From: Pirellula sp.
Lineage (GTDB): Bacteria; Planctomycetota; Planctomycetia; Pirellulales; Pirellulaceae
Assembly: GCA_021300155.1 (NCBI GenBank)
Contig: JAJTID010000100.1
Coordinates: 1 to 64,000, forward strand
Direction: 5' to 3'
Length of the DNA: 64,000 nt
Shown here piece by piece: positions 16,977 to 26,464 of this stretch (positions are counted from its first letter, which is position 1; every line of letters starts with the position of its first letter). Position numbers and translations under genes: made by a program. The notes under the pieces are model-generated. The model did no database searches. It was not told the origin of the DNA and saw only the letters and a program-made list of their open reading frames with translations.

Positions 16977-19325
16977 ATGAACGCCGATCATAATCTCCAC
17001 GGCGATAACCTTCGCCAACCAAGTTTACAAGACGCATCTCGACCGCGAATGCAGCATAAGGGGTACTCTCCACTGGTTACCACTCTTACCATCGTAGGGG
17101 GAGTGCTACTATTTTTGACTGGAGTTCCAACCGTAGCATTCCTTATCGTTCCTCGATTGGTATCGAAAGACGACCTTCAGCGAACCATTGGCAGCACGAT
17201 TCAAAAAGCACTGACGACGGATTCCACCCCCAAAGATACGATTGCTGGAGCTCCGGTCCAAACCATTAATCCTTTCTTGAATAAACAAGATCGCGAATTG
17301 TCATATCGATGGCAGAAAGGGGATAACTTTGCTTATGAGTTTACCTACGAGGCTGTGAAGAAACCGGGTACGACGCATTCAACCTTCAAAGTGGATGGAG
17401 AGTGTCAATACATCGTCGGTGAAGAAAGACCTAGCAAGGAAGAGGTCAATGCTACGGGAACATGCTTTTCTATTGCAAAAGGGTACTTGGTCACATGTGC
17501 GCATGTTATCCAATCTGCCAATCGAATCCAGGTAAAGTTCGGTGAACAAAAGTTCGCAGCGCGCATCGTGGATGTTGACTATAAGAATGATTTAGCCATC
17601 CTCGCTTACCATGGAACGATCGAGCCCCTAGTATTGGCAGACTCCTCTGGATTAGAACTTGCCGAAAACATCCTGGTGATGGGATTTCCGATTTCAGAAG
17701 TGATGGGTGAGAACATCAAAGTTTCCGCTGGAATCATTTCAGGAATTGACAAAAAGCCAGGACGAAATGCCATCGCCATCGATGGTGCTATCAATCCAGG
17801 GAATAGCGGGGGACCTGTATTGAATCAAGCGGGCCAAGTGGTGGGAATCGCGAGCGCGACACTTACAGGTAAAGGTATCAACCCCGTTGGTTTTGCTTGT
17901 CGTGTGGACGAATTGCGAAGCCTCATGAGCAAGAACCAAATCGCCCCAATTGCTACCAAGGAGGTCCATGCAGTTTCGAAAGAAGCAACAATCGAATCCA
18001 AAGAAATCGTTCGCCGAGCGACTCCAGGAGTCGGATTTCTAGAAGTAAGTGGAACAGCCGCGGATCAATTGCGATCGATTCAATATACAGCTGTCTTCTC
18101 GGGTAGTATGCAAAGTCCGATTGTCACGATCAACGGCGTTCGCCAGGACGGCGTCAAAGGAAAGTTATCAGTAGGCAGATTCGGAGACGTAGTCCACTCC
18201 TCGGAACATCAACTCCCGTATCAGTTTGTCTCGATACCCGCATTGATCATGCAGCCCTTTGAATTGATGGACCAAGAACGCTGGTTCAAGAATGATCTTT
18301 TCGTCTTCGAGAGATCTTCCCCTTCACGGTTTAGCTTTGGCATGAATGCTTTCGTTCGATCGCATTTGAATGACATACTCCCAGGGGGACGCTCGAACGA
18401 AGAGGCGCCAAAGATTCATGCGATTTCCGAATCAAAATTCGAGGTTATTGAGCATACCGACGAATCCGTAAGTGTGAAACGAACACGTCGCTTTGCAACC
18501 CAAGATGGTGATAACCCGTCTCTTGAAGTGAAAGGGGAAGGGGTTTGGGTATTCGATCTTCAAAAAGGAAGACCCAGAAGTCTTGTCGAGGATTCAATCG
18601 TAACGCAACGTACCAACGGTGTTGTAACGGAAACACCTTATGTTCTGAAGATCACGCCCATATCTACGAAAACTCTCGAACAGCGCAATCAAGATGCAAA
18701 AACTAGAAGAGAAGAACAAGAACGTATGATCGATAACGAGCGACGTGTTCCCAGCCCGGAATTGGTTGGTCAGCTTCTCGATCAAGTGGCCAAGGTAGAA
18801 TCTCGTTCTATGAGGAGTGCACTCGACAAACTAGCAACAGTGGCAATCGTCGAAGAAAAGCGTGGAGAAGTCCTCAGCTCGTTACGAAAGATTATCAATG
18901 GGAAAGACAGATTCGATCACGATGCCGGTTGGAGAGCTTTCTCGCATTGGGCTGATACGAGCTGCGCGCCGGAATTACGAAAGATCGTTAACGAGAGCAA
19001 GGTACATCGCAAAAACGCTTTGGCAGCGTTACTTGATTTGGGAATTGCAGAAGATGCTGTCTTGTTAATCGAGCATATTGAAGATTTACCTCACGGCGCA
19101 GCTAAGAAATTTGCGAAGTTTGGGCCCAGTGTCGAATCACTCGTATTGCAACAGCTCACGAAAGTAGACAACGTTTTTCAGCAAAGAGACCTGTTGGAGA
19201 TCCTGGAGACTATAGGCACGGAAGACTCGATCAAGCACTTTGAGCAAAAGAGAAGCTCTATGGACCGAAGCCTCGCCCTGCGTTGGGAGATCACGATCCA
19301 ACGTATTCGCATGCGCACGAAGTAA
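16977..19325 (+). CDS. Membrane-anchored trypsin-like serine protease with C-terminal repeat region
   Basis: About 782 residues from the ATG at 16977 (a TTG at 16932 is the alternative). A single membrane helix (about residues 33-58, LVTTLTIVGGVLLFLTGVPTVAFLIV) follows a short cytoplasmic tail. A DegP/Trypsin-2 type protease domain follows, with the triad visible: H176 in VTCAHVI, D205 in YKNDLAIL and S277 in NPGNSGGPV. No PDZ domain is apparent. Residues of about 340-600 have no recognised fold, and the last 180 residues (LDQVAKVESRSMRSALDKLATVA onward) look like HEAT-type helical repeats. It is probably an extracytoplasmic quality-control or processing protease. It stands alone between moaB and a convergent Dabb gene. 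Confidence 0.8.
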   Translation: MNADHNLHGDNLRQPSLQDASRPRMQHKGYSPLVTTLTIVGGVLLFLTGVPTVAFLIVPRLVSKDDLQRTIGSTIQKALTTDSTPKDTIAGAPVQTINPFLNKQDRELSYRWQKGDNFAYEFTYEAVKKPGTTHSTFKVDGECQYIVGEERPSKEEVNATGTCFSIAKGYLVTCAHVIQSANRIQVKFGEQKFAARIVDVDYKNDLAILAYHGTIEPLVLADSSGLELAENILVMGFPISEVMGENIKVSAGIISGIDKKPGRNAIAIDGAINPGNSGGPVLNQAGQVVGIASATLTGKGINPVGFACRVDELRSLMSKNQIAPIATKEVHAVSKEATIESKEIVRRATPGVGFLEVSGTAADQLRSIQYTAVFSGSMQSPIVTINGVRQDGVKGKLSVGRFGDVVHSSEHQLPYQFVSIPALIMQPFELMDQERWFKNDLFVFERSSPSRFSFGMNAFVRSHLNDILPGGRSNEEAPKIHAISESKFEVIEHTDESVSVKRTRRFATQDGDNPSLEVKGEGVWVFDLQKGRPRSLVEDSIVTQRTNGVVTETPYVLKITPISTKTLEQRNQDAKTRREEQERMIDNERRVPSPELVGQLLDQVAKVESRSMRSALDKLATVAIVEEKRGEVLSSLRKIINGKDRFDHDAGWRAFSHWADTSCAPELRKIVNESKVHRKNALAALLDLGIAEDAVLLIEHIEDLPHGAAKKFAKFGPSVESLVLQQLTKVDNVFQQRDLLEILETIGTEDSIKHFEQKRSSMDRSLALRWEITIQRIRMRTK

Positions 19326-19607
19326 GCTTGTTTTCAGAAATTCACTGTTCTGATTCCCAGTCGACTCGGAATAGTGTAATAAGTCCTCTGCTACTTGTTG
19401 ATAGTAGGATCGAAACTACCTATTGCAGTGAGTGATCGCCTCGAAAAGAGTTTTGCGTATAAACCCAGGAACAGCAGGATGATCGTTGCACTCAAAAATG
19501 TGGAGATTCAAAATGCGTTGGATCGAAAAGGAAATGTGACGGCAATAATTGCAAACCTACTCGGTAGTTGCAGCTACTCGAACGTTGAAGTCTACTCGAA
19601 ACTAGGC

Positions 19608-20018
19608 TTATTCGGCCGACCAGTAGTCGATAACTTGAACTTTGTCCAAGTGAGGCTTGAGGATTTCGACGAACTCTGTGTGCTTCGGGTGAGGCAAGTA
19701 GAGTTCGCGATCCTTCTCGTTTTTGAACGACACGAGGAAGCAATGCGTGAAGCCATTCGCTAAATTCTCGGGGCTGTTGTTTGTCCCGTACTCGAACGCG
19801 GCTATAGAAGGGATCGACTTCTTCAACGATCGAAACGCATCGACGACCTTTTGAACGTCTTCTTTGCTACTGCTATCCTTGAATTTAAACATAACAATAT
19901 GGCGGAGCATCGAGTTCGGTTTCTCTTGAGCTTGAGTAAACGGATTGGCTAGAATAACTGCCATGATCGAAAAGGAGGCGAGTACCACGATAAGAGTTGG
20001 TATTCGAAATTTACGCAC
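19608..20018 (-). CDS. Secreted Dabb (stress-responsive A/B barrel) domain protein
   Basis: A 136-residue protein starting with GTG at 20018, which has an excellent upstream Shine-Dalgarno (AGGGGAAG). An N-terminal signal (MRKFRIPTLIVVLASFSIMAVILA) ends near FTQAQ. The mature part matches the Dabb domain: LRHIVMFKFKDSSSKEDVQKVVDAFRSLKKSIPSI, FEYGTNNSPENLANGFTHCFLVSFKNEKDRELYLPHPKHTEFVEILKPHLDKVQVIDYW. The domain dimerises as an alpha/beta barrel. Exported forms recur in planctomycetes and their substrate is unknown. The 255 bases before it towards the DUF1552 gene and the 282 bases after it show nothing I can name. Confidence 0.85.
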   Translation of the reverse strand: MRKFRIPTLIVVLASFSIMAVILANPFTQAQEKPNSMLRHIVMFKFKDSSSKEDVQKVVDAFRSLKKSIPSIAAFEYGTNNSPENLANGFTHCFLVSFKNEKDRELYLPHPKHTEFVEILKPHLDKVQVIDYWSAE

Positions 20019-20273
20019 GATCTTCCCCTGTGAATTGTTCTAGGCGCGAGTTTGAAATATTTATCCTTTAACCGTCTGCTGCCTTCGTACTAACGCCGTT
20101 CGATTAGTGGACGACTAAGGCGTCGCGAACTACAGTTTCTATCCGGATGGATTCGGTTCATCCACTAGCCAAGCGGTCGTTTAACGAATCGAAAGGTTGG
20201 AGTTTAGGTTTATGTTCAGAACTAGGCCGAGTAGCAGAGTCCTTTTCGCATGAGCCTTTCAAATTCTATTTGA

Positions 20274-21647
20274 CTAAGCTAATTGCACTTTTCCCGTACC
20301 ATCGCCAAAAACAACGTTCTCCATTCCGACATGTTCGAGCATCGTCGAGAAGAGATTGTTCATCGGAGTGTATTCAGGGAACTCAAGCAGCCGTCCTGTT
20401 GGGAGATTGCGGCCTCCTTTACCTGCCAAGATGAGAGGTAGGTTATGGTGGTCGTGGCGATTCCCGTCGGAGATGCACCCGCCATATACCACGAGTGAAC
20501 TATCGAGAAGCGAATTACCGTCGGCGTCTTTCGTCGACTTTAGTTTGTTCAAGAAGTACGAGAATTGTTCTGCGTAATAAGTGTCGATCTTGGCAATTTT
20601 CTCAATGCTTTCAATCTTATTTTCGTGGTGCGAAAGGCTGTGATGACCATCCTTGATTTCGATCATTGGAAATGTACGATTGCTGCCTTCGTTGGCAAGC
20701 ATAAAGCTAGCAAGACGAGTGGTGTCGGTTTGGAAAGCCAAGACCATGAGGTCGTACATCAGGCGGATATGTTCGGTTGCATTTTCAGGTTTGGCGGTGG
20801 GTTCAACGATTCCAGCAGGGAGTATCACGGGGGTTGAGAACATAGCGATACGCTGTTCGATCTCGCGAATACTAGCGAAGTATTCTTCGAGTTTGCGGCG
20901 GTCTTCGGAGCCGCTTATTGATTCTAGATGCGTTCGCTGTTCAGAAATAAAGTCGAGAATGCTTTTGCGAACTTTGTGAGCTCTTGGGTCGCCGCTTTGA
21001 CCATCTCCACCACCGAACAATCGTTGAAACGCTTTTTGAGGATTGATTTCCTTCGCTGTAGGCAAATGCTCGCTTCTCCAAGAGATGTTGTTGGAGTAAG
21101 CACAAGCATAGCCAGAGTCGCAGGCACCAGCATCCCTGCCTTGTTCGGTGCCTAGTTCTAGAGAGGCAAGTCTAGTGGACCGCCCGTAAACATCAGCCGC
21201 TATCTGGTCTACACTGCGGCCGGCCTTGATCTTGGCACCTTCGGTTTTGTAGGGGTGCGCGCCCGTGAGAAAAGCAGCAGCGCTTCTTGCGTGATCGCCA
21301 GGACCATCTCCGAGTGATTGTGCATTCACTTGAGCAAGGCCCTTCAAGATGTTCAGATCGTTTCGGTTCTCAGCCAGCGGTGCGAGGCTTGGTGAGAATT
21401 CCCAGTCTTTGCCAGCCCCTTTTGGAAACCATCGTTCAGCGTTGGTGCCGTTTGGGAAAAAGACCCACGCGAGCCGCACAGGCGAGATTGGATTGCTGGA
21501 GACGCTCGCCGATGTGGTTCCCATGATTTGCAAAGATGGAAGGGCGAGCGAAACGCCTAGTGCGCGGAGTGCGGAACGTCGACTGATCGAGTTCGTTCTT
21601 CTGGAAAGATCTAGGGATACCGAGAAATTTTTGGAATCATGGTTCAT
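20274..21647 (-). CDS. DUF1552 secreted protein (Tat-type signal)
   Basis: About 457 residues from the ATG at 21647; a longer frame opens at 21788 but overlaps the upstream gene heavily and lacks a signal. The N-terminus carries RRTNSISRRSALRALGVSLALPSL, a twin-arginine-type export signal. The body has the DUF1552 features: FFPNGTNAERWFPKGAGKDWEFSPSLAPLAENRNDLNILKGL, DHARSAAAFLTGAHPYKT, SVDQIAADVYGRSTRLASLELG, and a C-terminal VVYGGCISDGNRHDHHNLPLILAGKGG. The family is distantly related to alkaline-phosphatase/sulfatase-like folds and nearly always sits beside a DUF1592 cytochrome, as here with an 11-base overlap. Function is not established; export through Tat suggests folding or cofactor loading before export. 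Confidence 0.88.
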   Translation of the reverse strand: MNHDSKNFSVSLDLSRRTNSISRRSALRALGVSLALPSLQIMGTTSASVSSNPISPVRLAWVFFPNGTNAERWFPKGAGKDWEFSPSLAPLAENRNDLNILKGLAQVNAQSLGDGPGDHARSAAAFLTGAHPYKTEGAKIKAGRSVDQIAADVYGRSTRLASLELGTEQGRDAGACDSGYACAYSNNISWRSEHLPTAKEINPQKAFQRLFGGGDGQSGDPRAHKVRKSILDFISEQRTHLESISGSEDRRKLEEYFASIREIEQRIAMFSTPVILPAGIVEPTAKPENATEHIRLMYDLMVLAFQTDTTRLASFMLANEGSNRTFPMIEIKDGHHSLSHHENKIESIEKIAKIDTYYAEQFSYFLNKLKSTKDADGNSLLDSSLVVYGGCISDGNRHDHHNLPLILAGKGGRNLPTGRLLEFPEYTPMNNLFSTMLEHVGMENVVFGDGTGKVQLA

Positions 21648-24018
21648 CGTTTCGATCTCCAGTGGGTGGGGTAGAGGCAGGTGCGGGCGATGGAAGGGTA
21701 GGTGAAGGTTGAATCGTGGGGGATTGCAGAAATGTGTCGCTGAGAACGATGGCTTCCACCATGCCGCGAATCGAACGGTTCCTGCCACGCACGTAATTTA
21801 ACACTTGTTCGATGGCACATCGATCCACTCTCTGTAAGCTGCGGCCGATGGCATAGACCATCATTTTTTTCGTAAGATTCTCCAGGATTTGATCTTTTCT
21901 GGCTCCGAGCAATGTAACGAGTTCGGCAGGGGAGGTGAATTTTGAACCATCGACCAACTCCCCCTGTGCGTCGATCGATTTATCACCCTCCTGGTCTCTC
22001 CATCGGCCGATGGCATCGAAATTCTCCAAGCCTAGTCCGATAGGATCCATGATTTTGTGGCAACCAGCGCAGCTTGGATTGCTACGGTGGACTTCTAGTT
22101 GTTCTCGCAACGACGCCTTTTCATTAGCTTTCGCTTGCTCGAGCGACGGAACGTTGGGAGGTGCAGAAGGGGGAGGATCCCCGAGCATATTCTCCAAAAT
22201 CCACTTTCCTCGTTTCACGGGGGAAGTACGGGAAGGATTCGAGGTTAAAGCCAAAACTGCGGCCTGGGTAAGAATTCCTTGACGATTTTTTGGTAGTTCG
22301 ACGCGAATCCATTCGTCCTCTCGCTCAAAGGAGCCCGAACGTTTCGATTGGTCTGAGTTTCTGCGGGAAGATGAAAGATACAAGTCAGCAGGGTCGGTAT
22401 CCGCGAATGAAACCCCATAGAAATCTGCCATGCGGGGGTTCATGAAGGAGTAGTTCGCGGTGGTCAGCTCATCCACGGATCCGTGTTGCAAAACATGATG
22501 ACAAAAAAGCTCCGTCTCTCGGATCATTGCATCCCGCAGTCGGTTATTCCACAACGTGAACTGTTTCTTGTCGATCTCAATCTTGTTCAGATTTCGAAGC
22601 CCGAGCCATTGTCCGAAAAACCCCTGGACAAGTGCAATTGACTTCGGATGCTCTAGCATGCGATTGACCTGCAATCGCAATACATCAGGATGGCGAAGCT
22701 CCCCTGCGGCAGCTAGGTTCATGAGTTCTTCGTCTGGCATGGATGACCAGAGGAAGTAAGAGAGCCGATTAGCAATCGAGTAATCGTCTAAGCCGAGAGC
22801 AGGATCAAGCTTTTCCGATCGAAACAAAAACTTAGGAGACGCTAAAATACCCTGGAGCCCAAACTGCAAGGACTCCAGATAGTTGAAGCCTTCGTTCTGC
22901 GCGGCTTCGCAGATTTTGACGACGGATTCGATTTCTGCTGCATCCACCGCCCTTCGGTAAGCCTTCGGAAGAAATGCTGTAAAAACACGTCGCGAGGCTT
23001 CGGTAGGACCGATCGCTTCAGAAAAAGGCGCATCTCGTTGTTCTGGATAGGCGACAACGAAAGATCGATGGATCCGTGGAAATGCGGGGTCGCGTTTTCG
23101 AGGACCATTGGAGCGGATATTCTCTATGTACAGTTTGCGTTTGGGATCCCCTTTCTTGTCAGGGGACTCGTCTGATTCGTATTGAATCGCGAGGACATGC
23201 TCACCCTCGGGAACATCCAACGTGAATTCAAAATTCTTTGAGTTAGATTCTACGTCCCATTCCCGAACCGTTTGTCCATCGAGCTTTGCGATTGCAAAAC
23301 ACTTGTCGTTTTGTCCATCGCCAAAGCGCATTCGCACATTAAAGTCATAGGTTCCTTCCGCTAGCAAGAAAGTTGCGGCGTAAGAGGAGCCGAACGCCAA
23401 TGCTTTTCCTTCGTGGCTAATGTTCCTTAGTTTCTCGCGGTCCGTAATGATCACTTGTTTGGCGACTAGCGAGGCCGCCTGCAAATACTTTTCCATCATG
23501 ATCGGCGCGATCGAAAGAACCTCCCCTTGGTTATCGAATCCATTCCCCACGTCATCGGAAACAAAGGCAATTTGCTTTGATGGATACGTGTCGATACCGA
23601 AAAGATCTTGGATCGTGTTGTCGTATTCTATTTGATTGAGTCGTCGAATGGTGACGCCCGGAGTTGGAAATTCACACTGGCAGTCCACATCATGTAGGAT
23701 GGCTTGGATCCAATCCGACAACCTCTTCCTTTCCTCTCCTGACATGTTGGAGTTGTCCGGAGGTGGCATAGCTTCGGCGCGGACAACTCCACGAATCTGT
23801 TCCCAAGTGCTCGTGTGTTCACGGATTTTGTCAATTGTCTTGTAGTCGTCGAAGTTGACGCCCGCTTCGTTTTCCCCGTTCATGTGGCACGATCCGCAAT
23901 GCGACTTCAGTATAGGAATTACTTCTGTATCGAGTGCTTTTTTGAGCCGTTCGTCGAGTGACTCCGTGGGGGATGCTTGAACGGGCTTTGCAAACAATGA
24001 GCAGAGTAAAGCAATCAT
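21637..24018 (-). CDS. DUF1587/1592/1595/1588/1585 cytochrome c protein
   Basis: About 793 residues from the ATG at 24018, giving the signal MIALLCSLFAKPVQA; a GTG at 24105 is an in-frame alternative that would add charged residues before it. Domain order by eye: an N-terminal cytochrome c-like domain with CGSCH (residues 41-45); DUF1587 (VTIRRLNQIEYDNTIQDLFGID); a sugar-binding-like insert (YDFNVRMRFGDGQNDKCFAIAKLDG); DUF1592/1595 (FTAFLPKAYRRAVDAAEIE); DUF1588 (NRQGILTQAAVLALTSNPSRTSPVKRGKWILENMLG); then CAGCHKIMDPIGLGLENFDAIGRWR and DUF1585 (YAIGRSLQRVDRCAIEQVLN). These large haem proteins are a planctomycete speciality, probably on the periplasmic face, with unproven redox roles in polymer degradation. 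Confidence 0.9.
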   Translation of the reverse strand: MIALLCSLFAKPVQASPTESLDERLKKALDTEVIPILKSHCGSCHMNGENEAGVNFDDYKTIDKIREHTSTWEQIRGVVRAEAMPPPDNSNMSGEERKRLSDWIQAILHDVDCQCEFPTPGVTIRRLNQIEYDNTIQDLFGIDTYPSKQIAFVSDDVGNGFDNQGEVLSIAPIMMEKYLQAASLVAKQVIITDREKLRNISHEGKALAFGSSYAATFLLAEGTYDFNVRMRFGDGQNDKCFAIAKLDGQTVREWDVESNSKNFEFTLDVPEGEHVLAIQYESDESPDKKGDPKRKLYIENIRSNGPRKRDPAFPRIHRSFVVAYPEQRDAPFSEAIGPTEASRRVFTAFLPKAYRRAVDAAEIESVVKICEAAQNEGFNYLESLQFGLQGILASPKFLFRSEKLDPALGLDDYSIANRLSYFLWSSMPDEELMNLAAAGELRHPDVLRLQVNRMLEHPKSIALVQGFFGQWLGLRNLNKIEIDKKQFTLWNNRLRDAMIRETELFCHHVLQHGSVDELTTANYSFMNPRMADFYGVSFADTDPADLYLSSSRRNSDQSKRSGSFEREDEWIRVELPKNRQGILTQAAVLALTSNPSRTSPVKRGKWILENMLGDPPPSAPPNVPSLEQAKANEKASLREQLEVHRSNPSCAGCHKIMDPIGLGLENFDAIGRWRDQEGDKSIDAQGELVDGSKFTSPAELVTLLGARKDQILENLTKKMMVYAIGRSLQRVDRCAIEQVLNYVRGRNRSIRGMVEAIVLSDTFLQSPTIQPSPTLPSPAPASTPPTGDRNDEP

Positions 24019-24415
24019 CAAGATTACTTCATACAGCCTGCACAGAGCCTCTACAGACAAAGCAGCAGACCTAGCTTTTGGGCCGGACCAATGGGTTATA
24101 AACACAACGACAACTTTTGGAGGGATACCGAGGCGGGATGTACATTTTACACAATGAATCGCTGAAGAATAACCGCAACTTGGATTTATTTGATCACGTT
24201 AGCGTGACTCCCAATTTAGCGGGTTTTGAGAACTTCGATTCTCGCGGTGGAGCGTCCTCATGTAGAACGCACTCATGAAATCTTCTTCGTATTCTTGAAA
24301 TGTGAGGGATGGATTGGGTGATGGCTGGTAGACATTTTGTTGGCCACCATCAATAATGAGGATCTATCTGGGCGATGCCGCCAATTGAAACTTCTGGAAC
24401 TTATTGGAGACTGCC
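24019..24415. other. Divergent intergenic region between two cytochrome loci
   Basis: No gene seen. Two small inverted repeats are present: TCACG-TTAG-CGTGA at 24194-24207 and GAGAA-CTTCGA-TTCTC at 24228-24243. The first could be a regulator site because it lies between two divergent genes; the second is a short hairpin. The plus-strand gene has a good Shine-Dalgarno (TTGGAGA) ahead of its ATG at 24416. Confidence 0.35.
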
Positions 24416-26449
24416 ATGATTCGACCATGGTTATTGATGGCTGCTGTTGCGTTTGGTTTCCTAGCAGTGGGATGCGGGAAAAAGGAAACGCCGCTGGCTG
24501 TTGATAGTCCATCAACCACGACGGCCGCAGGTTCATCGGGCGGTTCAGGTGGTGGTTCTATGGAATTTGGATCTCCAATTGGCGATTCTGAGGGAGGAGC
24601 AGTACCTCCGGGAGGCTCCACGTCGTTTGAAGGAGGTTATGGCAGTAGACCCGATATGGGGTATGGAGGCGGCCCAGGTTCCTCAGATGGATACGAAGGT
24701 GGACAGAATGGGTCGGGGGGGCAGCCTGGGTTCGCTGGATTCAACCCTGGAGGCCAAATGGGCGGGGGCAATTTTGGTGCGCCGCGAAGGAACTTACCAC
24801 CACCGAAACCAAAAAAACTGACGGCGAAAGAACGAGCTACCATCGCGTTTGAGGCTGGCAACATGACGAGGGCATATAGTCTTTACCATGCATTTGCGAT
24901 CAGCGGGGACGAGGCTCGAGCAAGCGAAATTGCTGACGAAATGCGTTGGGCGTTGCGACGCCCGCAAATCGGTTTAAAGGTTGCCGTTGGGTTGGCGATG
25001 AAAAATCCGGCCAATGTTCCGTCAAGCTCTTTGATGCCGATTGGAACTGACATTCAAAGCATTTTTGGATCCTCTGCAGGCGGGGGAGGCGCCGGCGGCG
25101 AAGGATTGGGAGTAGGAATGGGAATGCCGAGTGGTGGTCTCGATGGAGTGCCTGGTGGAATGGAATCGAATGCACCAGGTGCATTGAAGGGTGTGCGAGC
25201 AAAACCACTGGCAGACGCAGCTGGACTTTTGGCTGAGAAAGTTATAGATGCGTTTCGAGATGAACTGTCGAGCGGAGTATATACAGTCGCATTCAAAGAG
25301 TACCCAATGTCGAGCAGGCCAGGTGCGAGTTTTTTGAAGGGCTATGCGCCGAATGCTCCAGGGATGGGTAACGGCATGGGATTTCCGGGCGGAGAAGGCA
25401 TGGGTTTTCCCGGTGGCGAAGGCATGGGATTTCCCGGTGGCGAAGGAATGGGAAACTTCGGTAACGGTGGTAATGGTGGTGAAGGTGGAATGCGACCTGC
25501 AGGTATGAGGTTCTTTATGTTTCCTCAGCTGAGTGAAGCGGGAGTAGCGGGAGGTGGGGAGGCGATGCCTGGAATGGGAACTCCCTCAGCACCGGGCCCG
25601 GGATTTGCAGGACCGGGAAGAGGTGGGGCAGGTGCGATGCCTGGAATGGATCCGCGTGGTCCTGCTGGCATGCCGGGTGGAATGCCAGGTGGAATGCCAG
25701 GTGGAATGCCAGGTGGAATGCCTGGGCTAGACCCTTCGGGTGATGGGTATTCTGGTTTCCCTGGGCAAGGAGGAGGTGGTGAAGGGTTTGAAGGACAAGG
25801 GGTCGGTGGTACACAAGTTCAAAATCAATTACCCCCTCCGCCGAACATTAGTAGGGAGATTCGTCCACCTGAAGGTGTTACGCCACTAGCCGCTTGTTTG
25901 CACTATATTGGCTCGAACGAGCAAAGCAAGTTAATCAAGAAAGCGTACGAGGAAGGCTATGATGCTTTGCTTGTTTTTGAAGTAGAAATTGCGCAAAACC
26001 GCCAAACTCGTGTTGTAAACAATACGGCTCGAGTCAAAGCGATTATCCCTGCGGAAAGTCAGAAAGAAGCGAAGATCGTTTTTTCAACGAGCGAACTAGT
26101 TAATGTGACTGTTGCAAGAGCAAAAACAAAGAACCAAAACGATGGAGTAGAAGACGCTGCCAGTCGTGTTGTGAAGAAGTTGGTCGAAGCCATTGCATTA
26201 AAGGAAATCCCAGACAAACTCACGCCAGATGCGATTGTTTCGAATCGAATCCCTAAGCTACTTAAAGAAGAAGGTCTTACCAAGCTTGAGAAGCTGGGCG
26301 AGATCAATTTTTACTATTCAAGAGGTTTCATCGACGAGTTACAGCGAGATGAATTTTTCAGTAAAGTTGCAGGCAAGGTTGCAAGTCAATTAATGACTGG
26401 AAGCGACGAAGAAAAAGAAGAAGCGATCGAAGAACTTTTGGGTGATTGA
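24416..26449 (+). CDS. Gly/Met-rich repeat lipoprotein
   Basis: About 677 residues. The ATG at 24416 gives a lipoprotein signal (MIRPWLLMAAVAFGFLAVGC, lipobox Cys20) with a Shine-Dalgarno GGAG before it. Residues of about 30-130 are Gly/Ser-rich, followed by a helical domain (TAKERATIAFEAGNMTRAYSLYHAFAISGDEARASEIADEM) that is TPR-like. A long low-complexity region then holds three GMGFPGGE units and a run of GMPG units. The C-terminal 200 residues fold as an ordinary domain (GVTPLAACLHYIGSNEQSKLIKKAYEEGYDALLVFEVEIA). No named family. The next gene is a DUF1549/DUF1553 cytochrome 15 bases downstream, so it may be a surface partner of that protein. Confidence 0.8.
   Translation: MIRPWLLMAAVAFGFLAVGCGKKETPLAVDSPSTTTAAGSSGGSGGGSMEFGSPIGDSEGGAVPPGGSTSFEGGYGSRPDMGYGGGPGSSDGYEGGQNGSGGQPGFAGFNPGGQMGGGNFGAPRRNLPPPKPKKLTAKERATIAFEAGNMTRAYSLYHAFAISGDEARASEIADEMRWALRRPQIGLKVAVGLAMKNPANVPSSSLMPIGTDIQSIFGSSAGGGGAGGEGLGVGMGMPSGGLDGVPGGMESNAPGALKGVRAKPLADAAGLLAEKVIDAFRDELSSGVYTVAFKEYPMSSRPGASFLKGYAPNAPGMGNGMGFPGGEGMGFPGGEGMGFPGGEGMGNFGNGGNGGEGGMRPAGMRFFMFPQLSEAGVAGGGEAMPGMGTPSAPGPGFAGPGRGGAGAMPGMDPRGPAGMPGGMPGGMPGGMPGGMPGLDPSGDGYSGFPGQGGGGEGFEGQGVGGTQVQNQLPPPPNISREIRPPEGVTPLAACLHYIGSNEQSKLIKKAYEEGYDALLVFEVEIAQNRQTRVVNNTARVKAIIPAESQKEAKIVFSTSELVNVTVARAKTKNQNDGVEDAASRVVKKLVEAIALKEIPDKLTPDAIVSNRIPKLLKEEGLTKLEKLGEINFYYSRGFIDELQRDEFFSKVAGKVASQLMTGSDEEKEEAIEELLGD
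25373..25444 (+). repeat. 24-base tandem repeat, three units (GMGFPGGE)
   Basis: Three in-frame copies at 25373-25396, 25397-25420 and 25421-25444, differing only at third-position bases. Each encodes GMGFPGGE. The synonymous differences show the units are not brand-new duplications. Confidence 0.85.
25667..25726 (+). repeat. 12-base tandem repeat, five units (GMPG)
   Basis: Units start at 25667, 25679, 25691, 25703 and 25715. The three central copies (25679-25714) are identical at the nucleotide level (GGAATGCCAGGT) and the outer two differ slightly. The length is a multiple of three, so copy-number change would keep the frame. Confidence 0.9.
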
Positions 26450-26464
26450 AAGTAGGCGAATCGG

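Noticed and set aside
19395-19763. A 122-residue plus-strand frame after the protease gene
   Set aside because: Its second half is opposite the Dabb gene, and the first half shows no motif or Shine-Dalgarno.
25667-25726. 12-base repeats taken as a CRISPR-like array
   Set aside because: No unique spacers; the units are in-frame coding repeats (GMPG).
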